From the NCBI GenBank assembly GCA_965204465.1, contig CBDBES010000002.1:62001-126000 (forward strand): 64,000 nt of DNA, read 5' to 3'. Each line of letters starts with the position of its first letter. Within the stretch, counting starts at the first letter, position 1. The stretch is from CBDBES01 sp965204465. Its GTDB lineage: Bacteria; Spirochaetota; Leptospiria; Turneriellales; CBDBES01. Positions 52,641-61,850 of this stretch are shown here, piece after piece. The translations under genes were made by a program, and so were the position numbers. Below the pieces are notes generated by a model, which made no database searches, was not told the origin of the DNA, and saw nothing but the letters and a program-made list of their open reading frames with translations.

Positions 52641-54602
52641 TTATTCTACATTCGACAAAAATTTGACTGCTATATTTGAAATAATTTCTTTCTTAAGCTT
52701 GAGTTCTTGTTTAAGATATTTTTCCAGAGATTCCTGATCATAATTTCCAATGTCTATCTTCCTTAATACATTGATCAACTGTTTTTGTTTTTTAGGACCA
52801 ATTCCAGGTATCTGATCCAGAGAAGAACGCAAATTATCCTTCATTCGTATATTTCTGTGGTAGGCAACAGCAAACCGATGAGCTTCGTCTCTGGCAAGTC
52901 TTAGAGTCAGCATTCCGGGACTTTCCTTTGACATCCTCAATATTTTTCCATCCTGACAATATATTTCTTCCTTTTTTTTGGCAAGAGATACAATAGGGAC
53001 TATAATATCATGATCATCCCTTGCTCTTAGCGCCGCATTTAATTGAGTTATACCACCATCAATCAGAATCAAATCAGGTAGTTTTAATTCAGAAGCACGT
53101 TTAAAACGACGACTCAGTACTTCAAAGATCATGGCAGGATCATTTGGTTCATTTTTCATTTTGATTCGGTATTTTCTATATTCGGGTTTATGTGGAAAAC
53201 CATCCTTTAAAACAATACCAGCGCCAACTGCTTGTTTTCCCTGTAAGTTAGAGATATCATAGCATTCAATTTTTTTAGGAATATTTTCCAGAGATAGAAA
53301 CTTTTGAATCTGTTTTAGCCCGATCCTTTGATTTCTCATATGTTCAGAGAGAATTCTCTCTCTCAAAGTAAGCTTTGCATTCTTCATTGCCATTGTCACC
53401 AGGCTATAATATTCCCTGTTATGGTTTGTTTTAGAGGAAAAATAAACCAACTTTAAAGGCTTCCCTACCTTTTTATTGTTTAATATTTCTTGCCAATGAG
53501 ATTTTTGGGGTAAAGGATTTGCAAGATATATCTTGTCTGGAATATCTAAAAATGTGAAATAGTAATCTCTCAAGAAAGTTTCTAAGAAAATTTCGTCATG
53601 CGTTTTTTGAGTTTTCTTTCCATTCAGATTCATAGATTCACTAAGGGCAAAGGATTGTTTACTTAGCAATTTACCATTTCTGATCTTCAATAAAACAACT
53701 TGTCCAATTTGATTGTCATAAGAATAGAGCACCCCTGGTACATCTATATTCAGATATCTAAATAATTCTTCTTTATTTGTATGGAATATAGCAATAACAT
53801 CAAAATTATTTTTTTCTTCCGCTGCATGCACTCCCTGGGTTGTGGTGGTAGCTTTAATATCATACAGCATTTTCTTGACCTTGGCCGCTTTTTCATATTG
53901 CATTTTGATTGAGTATTCTGCTATCTTATCTTTTAATTCTTTCTGTATTTTTTCTGTTTTACCTTCTAAAAAGTTTTTTACCTGAATAACCAGATTGCTA
54001 TATTCAGATTCATCTACTTTACCACTGCATGGGGCCCAGCAACGATGAATATGATAATTGAAGCATGGCTTAGCTGGTTTTTTTAGAGGAAGTTTTAGGG
54101 GCCTCTTGCGAATGGGGAACAGCTGATGAATAACATTCATTGTGCCCCTGGCGGCTTTTACATCTGAAAAAGGACCAAAATATTTATTCTCAGGATTCTT
54201 TTTTCTACGAGTCAGTATCAAACGGGGGAATGCTTCGCTTAGAGTAAGGCATAAGAAAGGATATCGTTTATTATCTTTTAACCTGACATTGAAGAGAGGA
54301 TTGTATTTTTTGATCAGATTGGCTTCTAAAAGAAGGGCTTCTGTTTCATTATGGGTTGCGATCCAATCTAACTTATTTACACGAGACATTAAGAAACTAT
54401 TTTTATAATCCTTGGTATTCAAGTAAGTTTTTATTCTATTTCGGAGATTGTTTGACTTCCCAATATAAAGGACTGCCTTTTCCTTGTCTTGTCCTGAGGT
54501 TGATGAATCGGATCTTGATCTACCGATCCATAAATAGCATCCTACTAATCTGGGGATGTTCTTAATATGTTCTTTTATTTCTTCGATTGAAATAGCATTC
54601 AT
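52641..54602 (-). CDS. uvrC: Excinuclease ABC subunit UvrC
   Basis: Dual endonuclease of nucleotide excision repair, 653 residues. GIY-YIG domain (GCYLWIGRSRS, KAVLYIGKSNNLRNRIKTYL), conserved ETEALLLEANLIKKYNPLFN, Cys-rich part (KPCFNYHIHRCWAPC), UVR motif (about 205-240), RNase H-like domain (IECYDISNLQGKQAVGAGI, DLILIDGG) and helix-hairpin-helix (LDQIPGIGPKKQKQL). All parts are present. It follows the AtpZ-like gene by 16 bp. Confidence 0.96.
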   Translation of the reverse strand: MNAISIEEIKEHIKNIPRLVGCYLWIGRSRSDSSTSGQDKEKAVLYIGKSNNLRNRIKTYLNTKDYKNSFLMSRVNKLDWIATHNETEALLLEANLIKKYNPLFNVRLKDNKRYPFLCLTLSEAFPRLILTRRKKNPENKYFGPFSDVKAARGTMNVIHQLFPIRKRPLKLPLKKPAKPCFNYHIHRCWAPCSGKVDESEYSNLVIQVKNFLEGKTEKIQKELKDKIAEYSIKMQYEKAAKVKKMLYDIKATTTTQGVHAAEEKNNFDVIAIFHTNKEELFRYLNIDVPGVLYSYDNQIGQVVLLKIRNGKLLSKQSFALSESMNLNGKKTQKTHDEIFLETFLRDYYFTFLDIPDKIYLANPLPQKSHWQEILNNKKVGKPLKLVYFSSKTNHNREYYSLVTMAMKNAKLTLRERILSEHMRNQRIGLKQIQKFLSLENIPKKIECYDISNLQGKQAVGAGIVLKDGFPHKPEYRKYRIKMKNEPNDPAMIFEVLSRRFKRASELKLPDLILIDGGITQLNAALRARDDHDIIVPIVSLAKKKEEIYCQDGKILRMSKESPGMLTLRLARDEAHRFAVAYHRNIRMKDNLRSSLDQIPGIGPKKQKQLINVLRKIDIGNYDQESLEKYLKQELKLKKEIISNIAVKFLSNVE

Positions 54603-54618
54603 ATTATGGTATGTAAAT

Positions 54619-54891
54619 TTAGTGATCTTTTTCTTTTACAGAATGGATCAACTTGTACAATGCCAGAGTAAATCCAAATATAAAACCAATCAAAAAAAAT
54701 AAAGGATTGGTTTTCAATTTTTGATCCAACCAATAACCAGCATATACAAATAGGAATATGATCAAAGCAAATTCAAGGCCAAGCTGTATGTATGAGTATT
54801 TTTTAGAAGAAAGTGTATGCATATCTTTTTTAGATTGAAGAGCCTTCGTTCTTTTCAGGATATCTTGTATCTTATCTGCTAATTCTATCAT
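54619..54891 (-). CDS. AtpZ/AtpI-like small membrane protein
   Basis: A 90-residue protein with two transmembrane helices (about 34-52 and 61-80): LGLEFALIIFLFVYAGYWLD, then NPLFFLIGFIFGFTLALYKL. This is the usual pattern of ATPase_gene1/AtpZ proteins, which aid F-type ATPase assembly or Mg/Ca transport. The rest of an atp operon is absent; here it lies between ThiF-like and uvrC, so it has been separated or the atp genes are elsewhere. Confidence 0.75.
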   Translation of the reverse strand: MIELADKIQDILKRTKALQSKKDMHTLSSKKYSYIQLGLEFALIIFLFVYAGYWLDQKLKTNPLFFLIGFIFGFTLALYKLIHSVKEKDH

Positions 54892-54912
54892 TTGATCTAG
54901 TTTTAGTATACT

Positions 54913-55605
54913 TTATTTTGAAGAACAATATTGGCAATCCATTTTTTTCTGTATATGCAGACTGCGCCAATTCATATTTTCCAAAATAAATATCTTAGGT
55001 TGATTTTTTTTTTGGATCAGGTACATAACGGCCAGGTAGGCCATCATAGAACCAATGATCCCTGGCAAAGGGCTAAGAATACCAGCCTGCGCGCAAGTGG
55101 GAATATCTCCTTCCAAAGGTGGTTTTTCAAAAAGACATCTATAGCAGGCTAGATTCAAATCTTTAGATATTGGTAATATATGCCCCTGTATAGTACCCAA
55201 TCCTCCGATCAAAGCGGGTTTATTGTTTTGTAAGGCTAGATCGTTCACAAGAAATTTATTTTTAATACTATCTGTACCTTCTATTAAAATATCACATTTT
55301 TCTATGTATGGAATAGAATTTTCTGCATTAAAATAGTCAGGTATCCATTCTAATTGAATATGCGGATTTAGCTTATTCAATCTTTGGACGGCTATTTTAC
55401 CTTTTGATTCACCTATTTCTTCTTCCAGAAAAAGAGGCTGCCTGCCAAGATTGCTTCTGTCGATATGATCTTTCTCAAAAATAGATATTTTACCTATACC
55501 AGAGGCTGCCAGGTACAATAAAAGAGAGCTACCGATCCCACCTGCGCCTAGTACCAATACAGATGAATTCTTTAACGATCGTTGGGCTTCTAACCCAAAG
55601 AGCAA
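54913..55605 (-). CDS. MoeB/ThiF/HesA-family E1-like adenylyltransferase
   Basis: Activates the C-terminus of a ThiS/MoaD-like sulfur carrier by adenylation; 230 residues from a TTG. ATP site LVLGAGGIGSSLLLYLAASG, IFEKDHIDRSNLGRQPLF, DILIEGTDSIKNKFLVND, and zinc pairs CYRC and CQYC. The family start (K/R)-Y-(S/N)-R-Q-I-x2-F-G is encoded just upstream of the TTG (FSKEEKERYSRQILLFG), in frame up to 55674, without ATG, GTG or TTG. A rare start (ATT 55674, ATA 55662 or ATC 55659) coupled to the HEAT gene stop is likely. Partner not in window. Confidence 0.88.
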   Translation of the reverse strand: MLFGLEAQRSLKNSSVLVLGAGGIGSSLLLYLAASGIGKISIFEKDHIDRSNLGRQPLFLEEEIGESKGKIAVQRLNKLNPHIQLEWIPDYFNAENSIPYIEKCDILIEGTDSIKNKFLVNDLALQNNKPALIGGLGTIQGHILPISKDLNLACYRCLFEKPPLEGDIPTCAQAGILSPLPGIIGSMMAYLAVMYLIQKKNQPKIFILENMNWRSLHIQKKMDCQYCSSK

Positions 55606-55658
55606 TATTTGTCTGGAATAGCGTTCTTTTTCTTCTTTAGAAAAGTGAATTTGAGAGA

Positions 55659-56135
55659 TTATTTTTGAATCAATTTTTGCACCCTCTGTACCAGATCATA
55701 TATAAAAGGGTCATCCGATTTCTTCTCTGCGCAAAAGTCTAATATCTCTTTTAAATTGGGATTCGTTATATCTTTCAAGTTGCCGACGGCTAAAAGAGCA
55801 GCATAAACTACGCTATTATTATCACTGGTTTTAATGATCTCTGCAAGAGAGTTTGTTGGTTCTTCTTTGGTTTCCATTAAACTCAATGCACCTATTACGG
55901 CTATTTTCACCTTTGGACTTTTATGATTTTGAGCCACATTGATCAATTGGGGGATAGACTTTGTCGCTTTTTTTTCGCCTAATTGAGTAGCAGAAACTAT
56001 AATTACCTGATCTTCTTTGGAATTGAGATCTTCAATATATTGATCAATCGATTTATCCTGAGCAAAAACAGACCCAGCCCCTAATAAAATAAAAAAAATA
56101 AGAAGAAATGCAAATACTGAAATTGGTTTGATCAT
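55659..56135 (-). CDS. Exported HEAT-repeat protein
   Basis: From the ATG at 56135 the product is 158 residues with a clean signal peptide (MIKPISVFAFLLIFFILLG, cleavage near GSVFAQ). The mature part has HEAT-like helical pairs (AATQLGEKKATKSIPQLIN in part, VKIAVIGALSLMETKE, VYAALLAVGNLKDI). An upstream ATG at 56264 would add 43 residues with a second hydrophobic stretch, which is less likely. Periplasmic scaffold by inference. Its end overlaps the probable true N-terminus of the ThiF-like gene. Confidence 0.7.
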   Translation of the reverse strand: MIKPISVFAFLLIFFILLGAGSVFAQDKSIDQYIEDLNSKEDQVIIVSATQLGEKKATKSIPQLINVAQNHKSPKVKIAVIGALSLMETKEEPTNSLAEIIKTSDNNSVVYAALLAVGNLKDITNPNLKEILDFCAEKKSDDPFIYDLVQRVQKLIQK

Positions 56136-56275
56136 ACGGGTAAGTTGATCAAAAGAATAACGATGCATAAAAAAATTGAAAGGGAAAAATATACTGTAAA
56201 CTATTCTAACCATACGGTCATAATTTATAACGATCATATTTCGCAAAGCATTTTTTTTATGCATATTTATTTTTT

Positions 56276-56770
56276 TTGGTAACTATGAGGAGCCTGTGCC
56301 TCAACTTAAAAACATTTACATTTTTAAGTTTTTTATGCCCCATGAACAATAGATTTGCACAAAGCGATAGAGATCAACTTATGATGTTTTCCCGTACTCT
56401 GGGAGATAATCTTGATAAGAATCACGAAATTTATGCATTTGTTAAGCTTTTGGATACAGAAGATGATTTGATATTACAGAAAGCAGAGAAATACATGAAA
56501 ATAAAGGAATGCCTTAAGAGAGCAGAAGAATTTTCTCTCGATTCTAAAATAAACCTTACTGACGATGATGGAAAATTCATGAAACGAGATGAAGCGAAGT
56601 CATTTTATAAAAAGCGAAGTTCTTCCATTGAACCTATTTTTGGGATTCTAAAACAGACTAAAAACTTTAGGGAAATATTGCTCAGAGGGATTCAGAAGGC
56701 GAGAATAGAGGTAAAAATCACTGTAATAACCTTCAATTTTAGCAAAATGATACGGGAACAGCTTGTATAG
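56276..56770 (+). pseudogene. Transposase C-terminal fragment (DDE, IS1182/IS5 type)
   Basis: An open stretch of up to 164 residues. Its C-terminal part (RSSSIEPIFGILKQTKNFRE, then RGIQKARIEVKITVITFNFSKM) matches the end of DDE transposases, and RDEAKSFYKKR precedes. The N-terminal catalytic portions are missing. The first codons run through the element's terminal repeat, so no real start exists. It is a remnant, not a functional protein. Confidence 0.8.
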
Positions 56771-56891
56771 ATCAGGAAATTAGGAGATTATTTCGTATTT
56801 TCGAGAAAAAATATCAAAAAACCTTCGGGAATAAAAAATACGATATAGATTACAATGTAGTAAATTATTCTTCTGTGTTGAGGCACAGGCT
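56291..56891 (+). mobile_element. 601-bp IS remnant with 15-bp terminal inverted repeats
   Basis: AGCCTGTGCCTCAAC at 56291-56305 is exactly complementary to 56877-56891. Inside is only the 3' part of a transposase gene, so the element was internally deleted while keeping both ends. The same ends appear in the 52-bp element at 46047-46098. Confidence 0.85.
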
Positions 56892-57149
56892 TTTTCTCTA
56901 TTAAATTTTTTTCTAAAAAAATAATTTTTTTGTTTACAGAGTATTATATAAAAACAACATAACCAAAAATTATATTATAATTCTTCCATATCATGTTCGA
57001 TCTATCTCTGGAATCATAGTATTTTAGGTTCTTTACTTCTATCTTTTATCTAATTTATTTCTTAGGACTGCCGAATATTAAAAAGAAGGTATTCCACTTA
57101 CCTTATATCTAATTCTAAACTGGACTGAAAAAATTTAAAGGAGTTTAGC
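56892..57149 (+). promoter_or_regulatory. Intergenic region upstream of spoVG
   Basis: 258 bp without a gene, between the IS remnant and spoVG. It must hold the spoVG promoter; TTTACA at about 56934 and TATATAA near 56945 are too close for a canonical pair. AAAGGAG at about 57137 is the spoVG ribosome-binding site. Confidence 0.35.
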
Positions 57150-57482
57150 ATGAATTTCAAAATTACGGAAATAAAGATTTTTTGTGGAGAAGCGGGAAAA
57201 AGTACCTTAGGCTATGCCAATATCACAATTGATGAAAGTTTTTGTGTGAGAAATATTCGTATTGTCAAAGGTAAAAAGGGAGTTTTCATCGGGATGCCTT
57301 CTTTTAAAAATAAAAGAGGTGACTATAATGATATTTTCTTCCCTATCAATCAAGAAACCAGAGATTTTCTGACAGATGAGGTCATAAAATCTTTTAAAGA
57401 ACAACATCCTCAGCTCATGGAGGGCTTACACATTTATCAAAAAGAGAAACAAGAAACAAACTATGTAAGATTTAGCATGTAG
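57150..57482 (+). CDS. spoVG: SpoVG-family nucleic-acid-binding protein
   Basis: A 110-residue protein. SpoVG landmarks: ITEIKIF at the start, LGYANITIDESFCVRNIRIV, GVFIGMPSFKNKRGDYNDIFFPIN, and RDFLTDEVIKSF. SpoVG binds DNA and RNA and regulates gene expression in Firmicutes and in Borrelia; despite its name it is found in non-sporulating bacteria. A strong ribosome-binding site (AAAGGAG) precedes the ATG. It appears to be a single-gene unit. Confidence 0.95.
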   Translation: MNFKITEIKIFCGEAGKSTLGYANITIDESFCVRNIRIVKGKKGVFIGMPSFKNKRGDYNDIFFPINQETRDFLTDEVIKSFKEQHPQLMEGLHIYQKEKQETNYVRFSM

Positions 57483-57616
57483 TAGTGCTTATTACTTATA
57501 GAACTTATTACTTATTCTTAAAATGAAAAAAATGAGAAAGAACTAAAATGCAAATTTTGATTCTTTCTCATTTCTCAAAATAAATAGGATAGCTTATAAA
57601 ATAATAAACTATATAG

Positions 57617-58717
57617 CTATATTTTATCAAATGAAGCTAACTTAAAAAGAAGGTATTGGTCTGCTAGAACAAGTGAGGCAAAGGCTTCTACAATAGAAAC
57701 TGCTCTTGGTAGAACGCATGGATCATGCCTTCCTTTTACTTTAAGTTTTACATTTTTTCCTTTTTGGTCAATGCTTGTTTGTTCTTTATTGATCGTAGAG
57801 GTTGGCTTGAAGGCAATTCGCATATTTATGGCCTCTCCATTACTAATGCCTCCCTGCATGCCTCCTGAATGGTTTGTATAAGTTTTAATATTGCCTTTAT
57901 CTCTATAAAAAATATCATTATGTTCTGAACCAGTTAATTGAACTCCTTCAAAGCCACTGCCTATCTCAACCCCTTTTGTTGCTGGAATCGCCAGCATCGC
58001 ATGGGCTAAACATGCATCCAACCTGTCAAAAGTAGGGTCCCCGATTCCTGCAGGCACATTTTCAATTCGCAGCTGGATTACACCTCCTAGTGAATCTCCT
58101 TTCTGCCTGACTTTTTGGATAAGATCAGATATTTCTTTAGCAAGTTCCTGGTCAGGACATCTTATAGGATTCTTTTCAATTTCTTTTTTAAGCTTTTTTA
58201 TGGGAGGCAATTTAAAATCGGAGGTTAATTTTTTATCCTGAACTTGAGAAACATAAGCACATATCTGTATTCCTTCTTTAATATGCAATATTTTTTTGGC
58301 AATGGATCCAGCAGCAACAATTCCAATGGTAGAGCGTGCTGAAGATCTTCCACCGCCTAAATAAGATCGGTGACCATAGCGCATTTGATATGTATAATCT
58401 GCATGAGAAGGCCGATATATTTCTTTAAAATTCAAATAGTCTTTTTCTTTTGTGTTTTTGTTCCAAACCATCATGGCTATTGGAGAGCCTATTGTTTTTC
58501 CTTTAAATATCCCGGATAAAATAGACACCTTATCTAATTCTGAGCGAGGAGTTACAATGTTACTCTGACCAGGTCTTCTGCGGTCAAGATCTGGTTGTAT
58601 ATCTTTTTCAGAAAGCTTTAAACCAGCTGGGCAGTTTTCCAGTAAAGCACCAACGGCAGTGCCGTGTGACTCGCCAAAAGTAGTAACTCTGAGTATCCTT
58701 CCAAATGTACTGCCCAT
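57617..58717 (-). CDS. aroC: Chorismate synthase
   Basis: FMN-dependent last enzyme of the shikimate pathway, 366 residues. Landmarks: TFGESHGTAVGALLENCPAG, DLDRRRPGQSNIVTPR, YGHRSYLGGGRSSARSTIGI, GIGDPTFDRLDACLAHAML, NHSGGMQGGISNGEAINMRI and the C-terminal GRHDPCVLPRAVSIVEA. It is intact. Monocistronic and divergent from rpsT, with 173 bp between the starts. Confidence 0.97.
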   Translation of the reverse strand: MGSTFGRILRVTTFGESHGTAVGALLENCPAGLKLSEKDIQPDLDRRRPGQSNIVTPRSELDKVSILSGIFKGKTIGSPIAMMVWNKNTKEKDYLNFKEIYRPSHADYTYQMRYGHRSYLGGGRSSARSTIGIVAAGSIAKKILHIKEGIQICAYVSQVQDKKLTSDFKLPPIKKLKKEIEKNPIRCPDQELAKEISDLIQKVRQKGDSLGGVIQLRIENVPAGIGDPTFDRLDACLAHAMLAIPATKGVEIGSGFEGVQLTGSEHNDIFYRDKGNIKTYTNHSGGMQGGISNGEAINMRIAFKPTSTINKEQTSIDQKGKNVKLKVKGRHDPCVLPRAVSIVEAFASLVLADQYLLFKLASFDKI

Positions 58718-58890
58718 ATAACCAGATCAAAACAATGGAATACTTTGTCAAATTTATCTGCATTACATTATGCACATATTTTATTGTAACAGTTGTTATT
58801 ATAATTGTAGTATGTTTTTTAAATTGACTTTAGGTAAAGAATATCAAAATAGGTAACCAATAGGAGCAATAATATTTAAGGAGATTAATC

Positions 58891-59238
<348 letters not shown>

Positions 59239-59353
59239 AGATCAAAATCGATTCTTTTTTCTATACAAAATCAATTCTCTCTATATAATTGTGCTTTAGA
59301 TAAGAACGATAATTCAGGATCAATGATCCTCTTTTTTAGTTCATTCTTGAACA

Positions 59354-60685
59354 TTAACCCAGGCTTTTAAGATCAATTTTTTTTATAATTTCTTTTAGAG
59401 CATAAATAAAATGATCAATATGTTTTTTTTGCATTGGATAGGACAAAAAACCTATTTCATACGCAGAAGGCGCCATATAGATTTTTTTCTCTATCATTCC
59501 CATGAATATTCTATTGTATATTTTAGCCGATCCATTCCATATCATCTCTGCTTTTCTAAAAGGAATAGGGTCTTCTTTTTTATGGATGCATAACCAAAAT
59601 AAAGACTCTTCTACTATCAAAGAGATCATTATATCTTGATCTACAAATAAAGGCATGATCTCTTCTGAAAATGATCCCACTAGATAATTAGATAATCCTT
59701 CTAAATGAGAATACACATTTTCAGTAAGTAGTGTTTCCAGAGTGGCATATCCTGCAGATATTGCAATTGGATTTCCAGATAAGGTGCCTGCCTGGTATAT
59801 ATCCCCATCAGGGGCCAATTTAGATATATAATTCTCTTTACCTGCTATAGCCCCTATGGGCATTCCTCCTCCTATAATTTTTCCATAAGTGACCAGGTCT
59901 GGTTCTATTTTATATTTTCCAGCAAAACCGCTAAAACCAAGCCTAAAGCCTGTAATCACTTCATCCAAAATAAATAGAACATCGTTTTGAGCTGTTATAT
60001 CTCTTATTTTCTGTAGAAATTCAATTCTTTGGGGTAGTAATCCGCTATTTGCAGGCAATGGTTCTATGATCACGGCTGCAATTTGTCCCTGGTTTTTTTG
60101 AAAGCATTCTTCTAATTCTTTTTCATCATCTAAATGTAAAACGATCGTATCATTCATCAACGAATAGGGCAATCCTTTACTGTTAGAAGTTGTATCGAAT
60201 TGAGTCATCAATCCAGAACCGCTTCCCACTAGCATTGCATCCGCATGTCCATGATAGCATCCATCAAATTTAATGATCTTATTCCTATTGGTAATGCCTC
60301 TGGAAAGCCTTAAAGCGGTCATGACTGCCTCTGTGCCTGAATTTACGAATCGAATTTTATCTATAGGTAAAACATTATCCACGATCAATTTAGCAAAGGA
60401 GTATTCATTTTCAGTGATCGTTCCATAAGAAGTGCCTACCTTGGCTTGTTTTTTGATGCTATTTATAACTTTTGGATGAGAATGCCCCAGTATCAGCGGC
60501 CCCCAACTGTTTAAAAAATCCAGATATCGGTTTGAATCAATATCTTCAATAAAGCATTTTTTGGCATGCTTAACGGCAATAGGATGCATGCTAATATTTT
60601 TAAATGCTCTTACAGGAGAATTGACTCCACCTGGGATGTATTTTTGAGACTCCCCCCAGATGCGTTCAGAGTTTGAAAAATTCAT
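59354..60685 (-). CDS. hemL: Glutamate-1-semialdehyde 2,1-aminomutase
   Basis: PLP enzyme of the C5 pathway to 5-aminolevulinate, 443 residues. Landmarks: IPGGVNSPVRAFKN, FVNSGTEAVMTALRLSRG, FDGCYHGHADAMLVGSGSGL, LFILDEVITGFRLG and the PLP lysine in LVTYGKIIGGGMPIGAI. Supports haem or tetrapyrrole synthesis in this organism, as known in Leptospira but not in Borrelia or Treponema. No other hem gene is in the window. Confidence 0.96.
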   Translation of the reverse strand: MNFSNSERIWGESQKYIPGGVNSPVRAFKNISMHPIAVKHAKKCFIEDIDSNRYLDFLNSWGPLILGHSHPKVINSIKKQAKVGTSYGTITENEYSFAKLIVDNVLPIDKIRFVNSGTEAVMTALRLSRGITNRNKIIKFDGCYHGHADAMLVGSGSGLMTQFDTTSNSKGLPYSLMNDTIVLHLDDEKELEECFQKNQGQIAAVIIEPLPANSGLLPQRIEFLQKIRDITAQNDVLFILDEVITGFRLGFSGFAGKYKIEPDLVTYGKIIGGGMPIGAIAGKENYISKLAPDGDIYQAGTLSGNPIAISAGYATLETLLTENVYSHLEGLSNYLVGSFSEEIMPLFVDQDIMISLIVEESLFWLCIHKKEDPIPFRKAEMIWNGSAKIYNRIFMGMIEKKIYMAPSAYEIGFLSYPMQKKHIDHFIYALKEIIKKIDLKSLG

Positions 60686-61358
60686 TTTATGATCCTTTTA
60701 TATTCAATAACCATTCTTTATACATTATAGATTTTAGAGCTGGGCAGTTCAGCATGCAACCTTTAAAACATTCGCTATATTAACAGTTAAGCATGCTAAA
60801 AAGTGCTTAAAAAATTGCTTTTCCAGTAATTTCTGGCTACTTATGGTGCTTTGATTAAAAACCAATGTAGTAGGGCTGCAGAAACATTTAAAGCAATAAC
60901 ATAATAGTAGGTACTTTATTAAGATCAATGATCCAATATTAACTCATTATGTCAACATTATTGATGAAATGGGGAAAAATATAAAAAGTAGTTTAGGAGG
61001 CTGGGCGGGAATTCAAAAAAACAGAAAAAGAGGAGGTCTTATTTTTTATTGCGTAGATTAATTAATGGACATTGCATCCATGATTATTTCTCAGACCCCA
61101 TCCTTCCTTCTTCTCGGGAGTACATCTGTTGCCAGCGGAAAGAGCCAGGTCCCTTATGTTGGGTATCTCTGATAAAACACCATCAGTTAAAATTCCCAGC
61201 TCATCATTATGCCCTAGGGATAGAATTGCTGTTCGTTCAGCTAGGTTTTAAGACCCCTGATTTAAGATCACGCAGCATACTTTCTTGAACCGGCTTTCTA
61301 TCCTTTCCTTTACTATAGATTTAAAACCAATAGTCATGAAAAAGCCAGAGATATACCG
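60686..61358. other. 673-bp region without an intact gene; possible coding remnant
   Basis: The first part (60686-61000) is AT-rich, with two near-repeats CAGTTCAGCATGC and CAGTTAAGCATGC about 40 bp apart. From about 61060 to 61310 the DNA is richer in G and C. On the minus strand it reads as short frames joined by a stop or shift (for example RTAILSLGHNDELGILTDG and VLSEIPNIRDLALSAGNRC). This looks like a decayed gene piece, but I recognise no family. Confidence 0.35.
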
Positions 61359-61850
61359 CTAAGGAGTAGTAACATTAATGGTAACAGGAACACAGTCTGA
61401 GTAAATAAAAGTTTCGTCAATAGAACAAATCTCAAATGTATGCATGCGCGGCGGCAGGTTATTTGTGTTTACACGGATTAGACTCATATTTTGGTCAGGT
61501 AAAAAGAAAACTCCTCCCATTAGGGCACTTGCTAACGAATATGTTATACCTCTTATTGCAGAATTAGGAATTATTGAAATAGTTGGAGTATTTAAATCAA
61601 CAGTACCAGTATCAGTTTCGATCGTATAAGAGTAATTTCGCTGGCTAAAGCAAAGCAAACCATTCATAGAAGCTGCTGTAATTTCAACCGTGATTTCTAT
61701 CTGGCTAGTCAATGAACCATGTGAAACAAATTCGTATGCTTCAATAGTTAAGGTATAGGTATTGCCTATACTTTCTACACAAGGAGAACTTAACCTTAAT
61801 CTACTAATTCCATCAAGCAGCCCAAAATTCACCGAAAACCGGCGATCCAT
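61359..61850 (-). pseudogene. C-terminal piece of the frameshifted cadherin-repeat protein
   Basis: A 163-residue frame, shifted by +1 against the upstream 61813-62745 frame and overlapping it. The text continues a cadherin-like repeat without a break if one T is removed from the T4 run at about 61836-61839 (plus strand A4): ...NNGSPV then SVNFGLLDGISRLRLSS. The remainder (YTLTIEAYEFVSHGSLTSQI and later strands) is beta-rich. The ATG at 61850 is probably not used as a start, as no ribosome-binding site precedes it. Confidence 0.65.

Noticed and set aside
61049..61288. 79-codon plus-strand open frame
   Set aside because: No recognisable domain or ribosome-binding site; the minus strand of the same DNA looks more protein-like.
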